Source of the DNA: Hirsutella rhossiliensis
Lineage: Eukaryota > Ascomycota > Sordariomycetes > Hypocreales > Ophiocordycipitaceae
Assembly (NCBI RefSeq): GCF_020360975.1
Contig: NW_025408672.1
Coordinates: 3,038,001-3,102,000, forward strand
DNA: 64,000 nt
Direction: 5' to 3'
Shown here: positions 22,854-35,132 of the stretch, in pieces
Layout of the letters: every line of letters starts with the position of its first letter
How positions within the stretch are numbered: the stretch's first letter is position 1
Notes under the pieces: model-generated
Seen by the model: the letters and a program-made list of their open reading frames with translations, nothing else
Told to the model about the DNA's origin: nothing
Database searches by the model: none
Made by a program: the position numbers and the translations under genes

Positions 22854-23747
22854 ACGAGCTCGCCAGCTTTCAGTCGGGACTCTGTATCTTTTTTTTTTTG
22901 ACGTGGTTCTTTTTGTATTGCGAAAGGCGAAAGGCGAAGGATATACCCGGTCCGTCCTCCCGTGGGCCCGCCCCGACTTGCGGCCCTCGAACCAGGACGG
23001 AAACACGTTTTGATTCTTGCGCTCCCTGTTCCCATTTGCATTGGGAACTGCCCCTATCAAAACCTCAATGACAGCAAAGTGTATGAAAACCAGCAAGTAC
23101 ACACCCCCAAAAAAAGGCCCAGAGTAAGAACACAGATGGAGGAGAGGGACAGCAACGCAGACCCGGGAGAAAGAGGGAAACGCGCCGGGACAGCCCTCAT
23201 CGATGACGAGACCAGCCTACACACAGACGGGCAGACGAGCAGACGACTTCTTCCCCTGGGCTCGAATGCTGGCCGAACAACTCCCTCTGGCGGATTGGAT
23301 TGTAAAACACACACACGCTGTTGCCGGGCGATTGCTGTGGAGTGGAGCCATCATCTCATCAGTCTGTCACGACGATGATCATGTAGAGTACACTTGCTCA
23401 GCGTACTGGGCGCAAGAGAGACAGGTCTGGTTGATTAAAAGAAAGTGATTATCTCGGCCGGGTGCTCGATGCGACATGTCCGTCTTTCGTACGTACCCCC
23501 TGACGCGCGACCTGTGCGGGAAATAAAAAGGGTATCAAGCGCATGGCGGAACGAGTAGAGAGCCTACGCCTAATCAAACCCCTTTCTTCCCTTGTCATAT
23601 TGCCTTTACGCTTCCTCCTGTAACATTGAACCATCACGCCGACGACCACGAGTCCAAAATCTGGCCATGCAGCAATTTCCCAGTGCCTCGGAGGAGGAGA
23701 ACCGGGGGTGAAGCTGATGGCAAGCGTGAAGCATGCATATCCCTTCC
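22854..23747. other. Convergent 3' flank
   Basis: Lies between two stop codons that face each other (22853 plus, 23748 minus). It holds 3' untranslated regions, with a T run near 22890; no gene seen. Confidence 0.6.
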
Positions 23748-26031
23748 CTAGACCGCAATCATGACGTTTCTCCGTGCTTCGGCCTCTTCAACGGGAAACT
23801 GAAAGACAAATTTGAACAGCTCACGAAGGTACCCGAATCGGGGCGAGCTGCTGCTCAACGCCTGCACGCTCTTGGCCATCTCGTGGGCCGAGACTCGCTT
23901 GCCACGGACAGGAAGGGCTTGGGTGCGCGGGAGGAAGGCGTCGACCAAAATCGATTTTTTGTACTGCTGCAGCAGAGTGGCATGGCTCTGTAGGGAGCCG
24001 AAAGATCCCGGGGGCAGCCCTTGTACAAAGGCTTGAAAAACGACGGCGCCTGTGTTTGGGTCCACGATGGCGCTGCGATCAAAGCCCAGGTTCATTGCGG
24101 CTCGAACAAGGAGCATCTTGGATCGAGAAACGTTGGCATCCTCGTTGGCGGCTGTCGTCGTGGCCGTGCTCGAGGTGCGATTGCTGCTGCGCGAGTAGCT
24201 CGACATGTTGGATGCATTGCTCGACCACCGCCCCCCGCGGCTACCATCACTCGTGGTCCCGAGGACCATGATGTTGGGCAACTGCGGTGAGCGGCTCTCG
24301 GGCGAGACGGGGGTGTCCTCAAACTCTGTTATCGGCGTCTCGGGTACAGGCGGGGGCTTCCGCGGACGCTCGTCCAGGTGACCGCTCTTTATGCTCTCCC
24401 GTTTCGAATACAAGGATGATCGGCTGGACTGCCGACTCTCGCGGCCGGTCTGGTCAGGTGGATGCTGGGGAAAAAAGCTCGTCTGACTAGGCCGAGGCGT
24501 GTCCCGGTCGGGGCGAATCTGCGTCCATCCATCTCTGAAAATGTCGCACAGATCCCAACAGGCTTGCACGGCAGACCCAAGCAGCTCCTCGTCAGGCGGC
24601 TTACCGTCCCGCCGATTCTGGCGCAGGCTAAAGAGCATCTCAGCAAGGCCCCAGCATGCCCTCAGGAGCTGGTCCGTTTCCTCGGCGAGCTCGCTGCGTT
24701 GCTTCATCAGGCGATGGCACAAGGTAATGTAAAAATCCAGAGTCCTTTCTCTGAAAGGCTCGGGCAGGCCTCGGCTATCCTGTGCACTATAGAGACTAGT
24801 TGATAGAATTTCAGCCTTCAGTGGAACTTTCATTAAACAACTGGGAGGAAGACCAACTGATTGTTGAGCTCGAAGCTGACCCGTAGCACCGAGTCTGCAG
24901 CCCCGTCCCTTCTCTGCCGTACATCAAACAAAGCTTGGCAGAAATCGCGGCAGAGGTCGAGATTCGTCCGCACGTTCAGAGACCCTGTGTCATCGTCCTG
25001 ATGCTCGTAAAGCCGTTGGCAAAGCTTCCAGCAGGTTTTCCATGCTTTCTCATGGGCATCCGGGGTTCCTGAGTTGCTGAAGATTCGGGCTCGGTGGATG
25101 GAGCTTAGGTTGGCCAAAGTGTTACAGAGCGTCCAACATTCCTGCAGCGCAGTGCGCAGCCCGGTCATCTCGTCGTTCTCAGTTCTCCCAGGAGGCACCT
25201 CGGAGTACTCGTCGTCGTCGTCGTCTCCTTCAGCCTCCGTCTGCTCATCGATTTCTAGTCGCCCACAATATCAGTAGCAGCTCCCAAAGGTTTAATGTGG
25301 ATACATACTCTCGAGGCTGCTGGTGCTACTCGACCGCAGTCGATTGCTATCATTGAGCATATCTTGCAAGTCCTGGGCCCGGGGAGTGGCACTGTCGATA
25401 CTGTATCGCACAGGCTTGACGTCTGTTGAGATGGGTGGCCGTGACGGCACAGCAGATGACTGCTTCGAGCGTTTAGAGTCTGTTCACCTTGGCCTCGGCA
25501 CAGGCTTGCGGCCAGCTCACCTTCTGTAGGGTTTCCACCGACGCGACCGAGCTGCGTTCGTCGGGGTCTGGGGATGAAATGTCGCTCAACTGTTTGGACT
25601 CGGCGGCAGGCTTAGTAGAAGACTACGGCTAAATCAGTGCTCTGTTCCAAGCTGGAAGCAGTCGAGTGGGTGATGCCTACCCAGCTCGCAAAGCTTTCAG
25701 GAGCATGAATGACCGACACAGCTTCGTCGCTACTTGGTTGCCGTATGGAGTCGGGCAGGTTAGTCGCAAGCATGAGAAGCTGTGCAACCATCAGTACAAG
25801 GAGATGTGCTCTCGTATGGCTGGCTCAACTTACTTCGGAACCACGCGAAGCACTCCCATCCATCATGTGTGCTCGATGGACCTCCTCTGAGGCATCGTCC
25901 TCGATCTCAGTGGTCTCGGTCCCGTTGGAGGTGACCGGGGATGGTCCTACAATGTCGCTGGGACTCAAGAGGTTCATCGAGTTGGACGATACCCGGTTGG
26001 CCGAATGTGGCCTCAGAGAAGCCGAATCCAT
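23748..26031 (-). CDS. Probable DUF7624-family protein of ascomycetes, function unknown
   Basis: A conserved fungal protein of unknown function, probably the DUF7624 family. Six exons on the minus strand: 26031-25834, 25779-25681, 25622-25521, 25459-25309, 25254-24858 and 24795-23748, giving 664 residues. The start is the ATG at 26031 in good context; codons further upstream lack an ATG. Helical conserved blocks include LLMLATNLPDSIR (exon 2), TALQECWTLCNTLANL and FRERTLDFYITLCHRLMKQR, and near the C-terminus the block from KMLLVRAAMNLGFDR to YLRELFKFVFQFP. A Ser/Pro-rich linker separates the two halves. Introns are 54, 58, 61, 54 and 62 nt; the last has an unusual GTTGGT donor and is the least certain junction, though it restores a continuous conserved frame. 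The family name is from memory; the gene itself is well supported. Confidence 0.72.
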
Positions 26032-29000
26032 GGCGTAGGGTGGAGACGAACTTTTCAATTGCCGAGCGTGAGCGAACGAGGTCTTTTCGTGTCATTTCCT
26101 TGCCGGAAGGGATGCAACCTACACAGGTCGTAGAGGGGACCGAAGCCCTTCGGCATCTGCAGAGGACGACATTTCTCCCGGCCCAAGTGATGGAAAATGC
26201 AAATGTCCAGTCGACGATCGCAGAGGAGCCTCGAGAGCCATGTCGGGGTTGGGGGAAGATCCAATCTCTGCCGACAGTCAAGTTGTCGTCAGTGTCCACA
26301 CCCGACCCCGTTGAGCAAGACCGAGTCGAAAAGAGGGCTATTTTTGACCCGTTCAGCACGCGCCCAAATTTCCAAGCCGCGGCAAGCTGAAACGAGGCAA
26401 GCTGCGAGACTGGGGCAGACGGGGCTATCGCTAAGCTTATGAGCTGCAGCAGGCCTACAGAGAGCCCCCGGAGGCACTCGTGGTAGCGCCGCGATGAGAG
26501 CAGCGTCGTGAGATAGCAACGAGCAAGATGACCTGCCGGAGCTTGAGACTGAGGACGAAAGCCGGAAGGTGGAGGGGCCTGTCGCGGCTTGTATGTCTGC
26601 CTGTCGACGACCGAAGTCAGACTGCCAAAAACAGGCGACCATTAAGAGTGAGCCAGCCTAGAGCGGTTCCCCAGTCGGACGAGGTGCCAAGCGCAGAGGC
26701 GGGGCCCAGTGGGGATGCGGCCTGTAGTGATGAGACTTGATGTGGCCAGGCGGGAGCAGCGCGCGTAAGTGCGTCTGATCAGGCCTCTGACGAGGGACCC
26801 TGCGGCGGGCCGGCGTGTGGCTCCCGCAGAAGAGCAGGCCTGCCTTAGACGGTTGCTGGCCGACTCAAAGACCAGGCTGAGCATCCAGACGCAAGACGGC
26901 AAAGCAGGCAGTGAGGCTGGCTTTCAGCGGGGCGTTTCCTTGCCGACACCTACATGCAGTATCAGAGGCAAGCCCGCGTAAGCAGAGGGGCGTGGATGGT
27001 GGAGACGGGGTGCAGATGATTAGTGAAGGGAGCCAACATCCAAACGTGTGCAACGAGGAGCGGTGCCTATCCTTGTGCGCCGCGCGACGGATCGTTGGAT
27101 GCATTGCTCTTTAGTAGCTGCCGGGCCATGGGCTGAGCCAGCTACCCACCTAGGTAGTGAGGATAGCTGACGCCGCCGGCAAAGTCATGGAGCACCTGGC
27201 CATTGAGCATGAGCCTCTTGTCAGGTTGGGTCCCAGCAGGCTGTGTCAGCCGCCGGGTCACAACTTGCAAGCTAAGGGGAGCTTGTACGACTTTTTTGTC
27301 AAGTCCCTGTCGCTTCTCCCCAGTGCGGCGCACCTCGAAAAGGATCAGAGCTCCCGGCCAGTCAGAGACTAGCTCGGTCGTCTTGGTGGAGGATGGGGAC
27401 GGGCTCCCAGGCGGCCAACGCGTGGGGCTGCATGGCAGAGAGACAGGCCTCGGCGCTTAAGTCGAGGTGAAAGTGGATTGGCGGGCATGCAGGACTCGCT
27501 TCCGCTGAGGGTGAGGTTGGGAAGCGAGCCGGGGTGGCGGGCGTCTAGAGAAACAAAGATGGAGGTCTGACGGCCGGAACCCACCCACCCAGTACAAGCT
27601 CAACAAGGCGGCGAATGGTCTGTCGAGGGCTGCCGCGGCTGCCATCTCGAGTCCGAGGCCGGGGTCGGGAGTCAGAGAGCACGGCAGACTGCAGTCTTGT
27701 CGACGGAGGAAGAGCCCAATTGTGTGGGGATTTGTGCAGCCAACATGCCTGCCCGTCTTCTCAGTGGCTGCGCTCCGTCCCGGCGATCTGGTCCCGGCCT
27801 GGTTCGACTCCACCCAGCTCCGGCCGCGGTGTGGGCCAAGCCGTGTCAACTGCCAAGGTTGGTCGCCGTCCAAGGTGCTGCGCTGCGCTCGCGAAGCGGG
27901 AGGGCCAAGAAGGGCGCGGGCGATGAAGTCTTGAGGGCGGTGGTCCAAAGACTCTGCGTTTCGGCTTCCTTCCAAGGTACGAAGTACAAGGTGCACCCCC
28001 ACCTGACAGGAATGTGAGAGAGCAAGAGCTCCCGACCCCAGCATGGCAAGCACAATGCCATTTGGGTTACCAGTTTGTGTCAAGTATCAAGTACCTAGGT
28101 ACCTACTTAAGTACCTACCTAGGTATGTAAGCCTCAGCGACCATGCCATTTTTCACTGAAGCCATCAGCATGCCTTGCCGAGGCGTTCTCCGGCTCTCTC
28201 GCCCCGAGGACAAAGTATCTACAGGCTGTATGTAGATGCTCCCCAAGGGCCACTTGACGGGAACAGGCAGCCTCCAAGTAATGGCGCGGGAGCTGCATGC
28301 CAGCTCCATGGAACCTATTTGGTAATGGAAAGCTGCTGCACATTTCCCGTTGGACCTTAGGGCTGTAAGGTATGGCCACGCTGGTGCAGGTCCGGCCCCA
28401 TTGCACGCACGAAAGGCTTCCTTTTCTTCCGACCCGGCTTTCTGGACAGGACCAACATGCCGGTTCAGTGCCTACGGCTGCCGCGCATATGCGCATAATA
28501 CGGATGACGAGTCAAGCCCGCCGTCGGGCTTTTTGGAATCCCCAATCTGTGGGTCCCTGTCAACTGCGGCGGTCAGCGTAGGTTTGGTTAGGTGCCTACA
28601 GGAGGTCAAACAGTCGCTTGCGCATGTTGGCGGTGAACCGGACATGTGTTGGTGGCTGATAGGATGCTCGAGGCCATACAAATGTCCTGCAAAGCGTCGT
28701 GTGCAACATGCTTTAGCTTCTTCCGCACTCTTGAGGCTCCGCGTGGAGCCCTCTTCAGCACCATATCCTGCCTCAGTCCGGTTAATGACTCACAAACAGC
28801 CCGACGACGTCCAACAGACCCGTATGAGCGGCAGCCTTGGCGCACATCGGCCGGACGAGTGCCCATCATGCTCGACCGGGGCTCTCTGCACAACACGATC
28901 ACGGGGAGAGAACATTCTTGACCTTGAGATGTTCATCTTTTGAGATACACCAACCGCACTTTGTCAATCCATTTTGCCCGTGTTCGGAAGTCTCTTAATG

Positions 29001-29087
29001 ATATGCCATCCCCTGCGCCGTTCCAGAACCGCAGAAAGCACCAAACGCCGAGAAATGCAGTGATCCATTGACGCTACCACGAGAGCC
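26032..29087. other. 3-kb intergenic region without a supported gene
   Basis: Contains the promoter of the minus-strand gene ending at 26031 and the 3' flank of rpb10. Open stretches on both strands (for example 27457-28083 minus) show no domain, repeat or splicing pattern. A GTACC/CCTAGG cluster lies at 28080-28130. Confidence 0.5.
28080..28130. repeat. Dense TAGGTACCTA motif cluster
   Basis: Five GTACC/GTACCT units in about 45 bases, including the palindrome CCTAGGTACCTA and its overlaps. It matches the clusters at 9006 and 46338. Confidence 0.6.
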
Positions 29088-29500
29088 CTAGGCAAGCTCG
29101 TTGAGCCGTTGCTTCTTTTCGTTCCGGCCGTCTGGAGTGTACCTGCGGCCATGTCAGTCGCCTTGCCCGTGCAAAAGCCTCGTCGCGGGTCTCCAGAGCG
29201 GTCATCGTACTTGAGCAGTTTCTCAATCAAGTCCACGTGTGTCATGATCATGCGGCGGCAGCAGTATCGCTTCAGGCCGAGCTCGTCCATGGCATCTCTA
29301 TCATTCAAGTCAATCCCTGCATCGTAGCCGGTCGTTCATCGTGTCGTCTTACCCGTCCGTCTTCCGAGGGTCGGCAATGAGCTGGAGGTAGCGCTCCCAC
29401 AGATCCCCCGTGACCTGGCCTTGTTAGCAAAGATGCTCTCCAGAATGCATATCCTAGAGCGTACCTTTCCGCAGGAGAAGCAGCGAATAGGGATAATCAT
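29088..29500 (-). CDS. rpb10: RNA polymerases I, II and III subunit RPABC5 (RPB10)
   Basis: RPB10 is a small zinc-binding subunit shared by all three nuclear RNA polymerases, where it helps assemble the core. Four exons on the minus strand: 29500-29465, 29414-29353, 29297-29211 and 29142-29088; introns are 50, 55 and 68 nt. The 79-residue product starts [12 protein letters not shown] and contains [19 protein letters not shown], close to invariant in the family. The four zinc ligands fall at Cys7, Cys10, Cys45 and Cys46, the same numbers as in yeast. The second intron has a tempting acceptor at 29334 that gives only 36 nt and breaks the frame; the acceptor at 29298 keeps it. It is head-to-head with utp17, 293 bp apart. 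Confidence 0.95.
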
Positions 29501-29793
29501 TTTCTTCGGCGAGTTCAGCGACGTTTGCAAGGCTGCGACAAAAAAATCTTGGATTTGCGCCTGGAAGGCGACTTTCTTGGGCGGCGGCGCTAGCACGGAC
29601 CGCAAAACAGGTAAATCGCCGAAGTTTCCCCGCCCGCCTGTCCGCTTTATCTTATCGCATTGAAAAAAGTTGAACGCGGGACCGAAATTTTAGACCTGCT
29701 AGAGCGACGAATCGGTGACGATCGTGAATTCCGCGTGCGACTTGAAGAGAAAGGCCCCAAATCCTCTCTCTCTCCAAAGGGGATCGCTGCAAG
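29501..29793. promoter_or_regulatory. Shared divergent promoter of rpb10 and utp17
   Basis: 293 bp between two start codons pointing away from each other. Both genes serve RNA polymerase and ribosome production, so co-regulation is plausible. No specific binding site was identified with confidence. Confidence 0.5.
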
Positions 29794-32700
29794 ATGGCCG
29801 GCCACAAAAGCCCCAGGGCCAGGGACGACAAAGCCAAAAAAAGAAAGAGAGAAGCCAACGACGGCGAGACAAAATCTAAGCGACACCGGCAGCAGCGTCA
29901 GCACGCCAATGACACCGGCCACGAGCGACGCTCTGTACAAGCTTTGGAGCCCAGCAGGCTTTTGCAAGCTGATTCTATCCAAGATATCGTTGCCCAGGAC
30001 TCGACTCGTTGGTCCGATGACGGCGAGGCGGGCTGGAGAATCTCCAAGCCCATGGGGGGACGAATGCTTGATATCGATCCCCTTCTGACGGTAGACGAAC
30101 AGTGAGCAGGTCCGCTCCGAAGCCGTCAGTTCGTATATCTGACGTTGAGTAGGTACCTTGTCTTGACGTACAACACATCGATTCAAGTTTACAACGCCGT
30201 CGACTCGCTACTGATCAGGCGAATACCGATATGCACTCTCGACGCCTCTGCGCCGCAGGGTTCGACTCCGTTAGCCATCGTTGCTGTGCGGCTGTCAAAG
30301 CAAAGCCCTGATTTCGTCTGGGTCGCTTGTTCTGATGGCCAAGTTTACAATGTCAACTGGACAATCGGGTCGCAGGTGTCGCCATGTTTCCGGACGGTCT
30401 CTGGCACTGCCAAAGCCATGACGATTGTGCCGGCTACCGGTCAAGATGAGCAACGAGACATTATTCTCCTTGCTGAATCAGACCGACAGCATCGAATGGA
30501 AGTCGTCGCGTACCAGGGAAAAGTCGGATCAACGTTCAAATCCAAGAAGATCCTTGTACTCAAAAAACCTGGCGACGGCCTTCAGTTGCTTGAAGCCAGC
30601 GAAGACGGTCAAGTCCTGGTTGGTGCATTTCACGATCGCCTGTTTCTAGGAGCCATGTCTCAACCGGAAGTAAACGAACTGGACCAGCTCCGGTATGAAA
30701 TCTTCTCCTTTGACACCCCCGATCTCATCACAACGCTCGACTTGAGGCGGTATACGAGACCAGTCATACATCGAGGAAGCGACAGAAAGCGCGAAGACGC
30801 GTCGGGCATGGTGGTTGACATACTCGCCGGTGGAGCACGCGGAGGCATTTATGTGTATCGCGATGCTCTTTCGCGCGTTCAAGCCGTCGGCAAGCCGCAG
30901 TACGTCAAGGACGGCATCCAAGTCCACAAGTTTCACTGGCATCACAAAGCTGTCCACTCCGTCAAGTGGTCCCGCGACGGTATGCAACCTGTCTGTTTGC
31001 CCGTTGCGCACAGCTGCTGACTTGTAGCAGGCAACTACTTCATCTCGGGAGGATCCGAAAATGTTCTCGTCATTTGGCAAGTCGACACGTCGAAACAGGT
31101 CTTTCTGCCACATCTGTCTGGAAGCGTGGAGAACATCGTAGTGTCTGCATCTGGGTCCTCCTACGTTCTTCATCTTGATGACAATTCCGCCATGATCATC
31201 TCCACGGCAGAGCTGAAGCCGACAGCCTTTGTCTCCGGCATTCAGTCAGCAACCGTTGATGCTGCGACACCAAAGGACATGCTTGTCAAGCGCCTTTGGA
31301 GTGTTGCTGAGCACGTCCGACGACCTATTCCAGCGGCTATCAGATCGTCGGACTCATCAAAACTCCACGTCTGCGTGGGCAATGGCCGCCAGGCCACCAT
31401 GTCTGGGGACTTTTCTGCTCCTCTGTTGCAGACCTTTGATCTGGAGTCCTTTACGAGCGTTTCCAGGCAAGCCCTGGCGCGGACACACCCGACAGACGTC
31501 AACTTGAACAACAAAGGTCACGCCATTGACGAGCCGCTCATCAGCCACATTGCCTTCTCCAACGATGGTCTATGGTTGGCAAGCGTGGACGAGTGGAAAC
31601 CTTCAGCGAGGGATGTGGAGCTCGTCAGTAGTGATCTACAGGAGCAGTTTATCCGTGAGAGGCATGAGATATACTTGAAGTTCTGGCAAGTTGGGAATGG
31701 CGACGGGTCCATGGCGCTTGTGTCGAGGATTGATATCCCTCATTCTACGAACCATCCTGAAGTTGTTCTTGACCTTGCGTCTGACCCCACGGCGACCTGC
31801 TTTGCCTCCATCGGTGGCGATGGCATTGTCCGCTTATGGCGCCCAAAGACTCGACAGCAAAACGGAGTTGCCGTTAAGAGCGAGTCGGGCCAAGACGCGG
31901 TTCATTGGAGTTGTTCGCAGTTGATTGCGGTGGGAGAGCACTCAAGCCAGGAGCCCGCGACAGAAGTGTCGAATACTGCCGCCACCCCCAAGGCCCAAGG
32001 AAGTCTCGCCTTCTCGGAAGACGGTTCAACGCTGTTTGCTGCTTTTGGGGTTGCGGATGCCGGAGTCGTCTATGTGATCGACACTGCATCTAGTCAGGTT
32101 GTCAAGATACTCGACGGACTGTGGGAAGGCCAGCTGCACGCTGTTCGCGCTCTCTCGTCATTCGTCATCGTGCTTTCTGACGAGCTACGGGTGTACGACG
32201 TGGTCAGCGATGAGCTTCGTTATGGTATAGTGGTGCCCAAGATTCCCGGGGTTCACGAGCTTCTGCAGCTAGCCGTCGACCGTCAATCTGGCCGCTTCGC
32301 CGTTGCGCTGCCCATCGGTGACTTTTCCAGCGTGGGCGTTTTCGACCCGGAGGATTCGGAACCGCTGTTGGTCCGCAGCATCCCACACAGGATTGTTACC
32401 CTGGTCTCAGCACCCTCAACAAGCGGCTTCATTGTTCTCGACGACACAGCTCAAACCTGGGTCATTGCAGAGGGATCGGATCCTGCAGCCCTTGCGACAA
32501 TGCAGCCACTTCAGGACCTGCGACTGGACGACACGGGGGCAGCCATCAAGGGAGAGAGCAAGGAAATCATTCTCGCCATGGACGACGCAGAGATGGCAAG
32601 CGACGATGAAATGGGAGACGACCAGGCGGAAAGAGACGAGGACGTTGACATGGACGAGGACCCTTCTCATGCGGTTGTCGTTCGCCAACAGCATTTGGCA

Positions 32701-32808
32701 GCCATTTTCGACGCGGCGCCTGCTTTTGCCGCGCCCTCGGTTGAGGCCATGTTCTATAAAGTGGCGGATCTACTTGCAGCAAAACCACTGCCGGCCTTGT
32801 CGGCTTGA
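29794..32808 (+). CDS. utp17: U3 snoRNP protein UTP17/NAN1 (WDR75 homologue), WD40 repeat protein
   Basis: A nucleolar WD40 protein of the t-UTP subcomplex, needed for pre-18S rRNA processing and for linking rDNA transcription to processing. Exons 29794-30101, 30153-30979 and 31031-32808 encode 970 residues; both introns are 51 nt. The N-terminus is a basic Lys/Arg nuclear-localisation region. WD-type units follow (YLVLTYNTSIQVYN; VHSVKWSRDGNYFISGGSEN split by intron 2; SGSVENIVVSASGSSYVLHL; DPTATCFASIGGDGIVRLWRPK). The C-terminal part includes an acidic stretch (ERDEDVDMDEDPS) and ends with a helical tail. Length and domain order match fungal NAN1/UTP17. The start is the ATG closest to the conserved region with good context. 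The family is well supported, the exact repeat count less so. Confidence 0.88.
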
Positions 32809-33170
32809 TATTCTATGCCAAAGTATTGGTCCGTTCAAGGCGTTCCAGGGACTGAAAGGTGGGGGACATTTCTGAGGATATACTTCAGGGGTTTGGAAGG
32901 GCGGCAACTGAACATACATCTTCTCCGTCGAGGCTCCCAGCCGCCAAATCGTCTGTAGCCAAAGCCGGCACCGGCGATGGTGGGGGAGGGGAGGATGGTG
33001 TTATGCCAACCAAACGGAGGGGTTGCGTGCTATGGCGCCATCATCGGCATCGAGCGGAGCTCCACCCCCAGATGGCGTGGATAGCTGGATACCTTTAGAT
33101 ACACCGAATCGACAGTCAAGACCATCAAAATTTACCAAGGATTTGCTCTCTGTCCGACTGACGCAGCGTC
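32809..33170. other. Intergenic region
   Basis: 3' flank of utp17 and promoter of the dioxygenase gene. Nothing else recognised. Confidence 0.6.
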
Positions 33171-34410
33171 ATGCCGTTTACCTCGATTCCAGTCTTGGAC
33201 CTGGGGCTGGCTCGGGACCCAGCAACCAAGCCCGAGTTCCTCAGACAGCTCCGCCATGCTCTCATGGAGGTCGGATTTCTGTATCTCAAGAACGTAGGCA
33301 TACCGGCGGATCTGATTCAAGACGTTGTTGAGAAAGGCAAGGCCTTCTTTGACATGCCAGTGGAAGAAAAGTAGGCTCTCGTCATCACGCCGACTCCCGC
33401 ACGCCGAGCAAGGCTTGGATCCTCACGCGATACATAGGTTGAAGATTGAAATGAAGAATGCGCCCTCGTTCCTGGGCTACTCGAGGCTGTCGACCGAAAT
33501 CACGGCCGGCCAGGTGGACCACCGGGAGCAGATGGACCTGTGCACCGAACACCCGCTTCCCGAACCCGGATCGCCGCTGTACCGCAACCTGCTCGCGCCG
33601 AATCAGTGGCCCTCGGAGGCGAGCGCACCGGGCTTCCGCCGGACCTACACCGACTACATGCGGCGCATGGGCGACATGTCCATCTACTTCACGTCGCTCA
33701 TCGCCGAGGCCATCCAGCTGCCGCGCGACGCGTTCGACAGGTACTTTGACGAGGACCAGCACCACAAGCTCAAGATTGTCAAGTACCCGGACATGGAGGA
33801 GCTCGGCCACGGCAGCGGCGGCGGCCAGGGCGTCGGTCCGCACAAGGACAGCATGCTGACGAGCTACCTCCTGCAGGCCACGCCGCACCGCGGACTGCAA
33901 GTGCAAAACGTCGCGGGCGAGTGGATCGACTGCCTGCCGCTGGACGGGACGCTCGTCGTGGCCATCGGGCAGGGCATGGAGGCGCTGACGCAGGGCGTGT
34001 GCGTGTCGACGACGCACCGCGTGCTGAGCCCGCGGGCCGGCGAGGGCGCACGCTTCTCTATCCCCTTTTTCCAGGGCGTCAAGCTCGACGCCGACTTTGA
34101 CAACCTCGAGACGGTGGGGGTTGGCGCCGTGCCGGACGAGGTCAGGGCGCAGAGGAGGACGGTGGTGGAGCGCGGCGGCGGCGCCAGGGTCGACGATGTC
34201 GAGTTCACGTTTAGGAAAGGCGCCGTGGCCAGGACGCTTGGGGAGGCGACGCTGCGGAACAGGGTCAAGAGCCATCCCGACGTGGGAGAGAGGTGGTACC
34301 CAGAGATCCTGAGGGCAGTTCGCGAGGAGCAGGCAAAGGCTCGGTCTGAGAAGACGTATGAGTCGGCCCCGTCAAGCACAGGGAGGCCGCAGCCGGCGGT
34401 GCAAGCGTAG
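33171..34410 (+). CDS. 2-oxoglutarate/Fe(II)-dependent dioxygenase (isopenicillin N synthase-like fold)
   Basis: A non-haem iron oxygenase that couples 2-oxoglutarate decarboxylation to oxidation of a small molecule; the substrate is unknown. Exons 33171-33370 and 33438-34410 encode 390 residues; the intron is 67 nt. The N-terminal DIOX_N domain (IPVLDLGLARDP, then HALMEVGFLYLKNVGIP) is followed by the double-stranded beta-helix domain. The iron triad is visible as His202-x-Asp204 (VGPHKDSML) and distal His260 (STTHRVLSP). Arg272-x-Ser274 (ARFSIPFF) binds 2-oxoglutarate. The length fits ACC-oxidase/flavonol-synthase-like fungal enzymes. It stands alone, with no biosynthetic cluster beside it, so a secondary-metabolite role is not supported here. 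The stop faces that of the zinc-finger gene at 34676. Confidence 0.88.
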
Positions 34411-34675
34411 TGAACTTGGTGTCTGAGGGGTGGAAGCGCAGAGCCCATCGGGGCGGGGAGGGTCGTGCATCATATATCGTGTACGCATTCACCACCGCAT
34501 GCCGTTTCGATGGCCTACATCCAGCTACATACTCCCCATGGCGTGCGCTGGCCGCGTAATCCGCCCTAGTGTGACTCCTCGCTTGTTAAACGACCTGTTC
34601 CTTTCCTTTTCGCCTCTTCCCGTCAATGTTCCCCATAGCAGGCAAACCGTCGAGACTCCAGATGTAAGCGCAACT

Positions 34676-35132
34676 TCACTGGCCGGAGCCAGGGAAGCAG
34701 TCGGCAAGGCCCTTGCTGTGCTTGTTTGAAGCATGCTCCAACAATCTGGCAACGGGGCGAGGACATGTTAGAAGCGTACAGGACAGATGGACAAGTTGGA
34801 GGGTCACGCACGCGGGAGCCTTGGTGGTCTGAAGGAAAGTAGCCTTGCAGATCTGGCACTGAATGTTCATGGCTTTCTGGTTCTGTTGCATGATCCCGAG
34901 GTTAGGGCAAGAAGTGGGAAAAGCCGACCTGGATAAAGGGGACGCACAACTTTGAGCTGCGACTTGGCCGTCGTTTGCTCCTTTTGGTTGCGCTCGCGCT
35001 TCTGCTGCGCCCTGTTTCCCTGTTGATGATGAACATGATGCGCGTCAGCAAGGGCCAGCCCAAGGGAGAGAGGAGAGGGCGGGGAGTATGCTCCCATCAG
35101 CCACGATGGCAAAGTTTTCTTACGTTGCCCAT
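34676..35132 (-). CDS. Small 4F5/At2g23090-like C2H2 zinc-finger protein (72 residues)
   Basis: A tiny conserved eukaryotic protein, probably nuclear, of unclear biochemical role. Four exons on the minus strand: 35132-35124 (only MGN), 35019-34951, 34882-34812 and 34745-34676; introns are 104, 68 and 66 nt. The N-terminal half is a highly basic helix (AQQKRERNQKEQTTAKSQLK) typical of the 4F5 family. The second half is one C2H2 finger: CQIC, then HASNKH, with Cys-x2-Cys and His-x4-His spacing, ending in the conserved KGLADCFPG. Intron 2 uses a GTTGTG donor but has a clear CCCTAAC branch site. The nine-base first exon is easily missed. The joins give one continuous family-like protein. Confidence 0.85.

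Noticed and set aside
27795..27820. GGTTCGACTCC, which matches the tRNA B-box consensus
   Set aside because: The flanking bases do not pair into a T-stem, and no A-box or acceptor stem was found around it.
27457..28083. 208-codon minus-strand open frame in the 3-kb gap
   Set aside because: No domain, no compositional sign of coding, and several overlapping frames of similar length.
29298..29352. 36-nt version of rpb10 intron 2 ending at GCAG (29334-29337)
   Set aside because: Too short for a fungal intron, and it breaks the reading frame; the 55-nt version restores the conserved protein.
33385..34275. 296-codon minus-strand open frame
   Set aside because: Antisense shadow of the GC-rich dioxygenase exon.
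33171..34410. A secondary-metabolite gene cluster around the dioxygenase
   Set aside because: The neighbours are housekeeping genes; no core synthase, transporter or cluster regulator is present.
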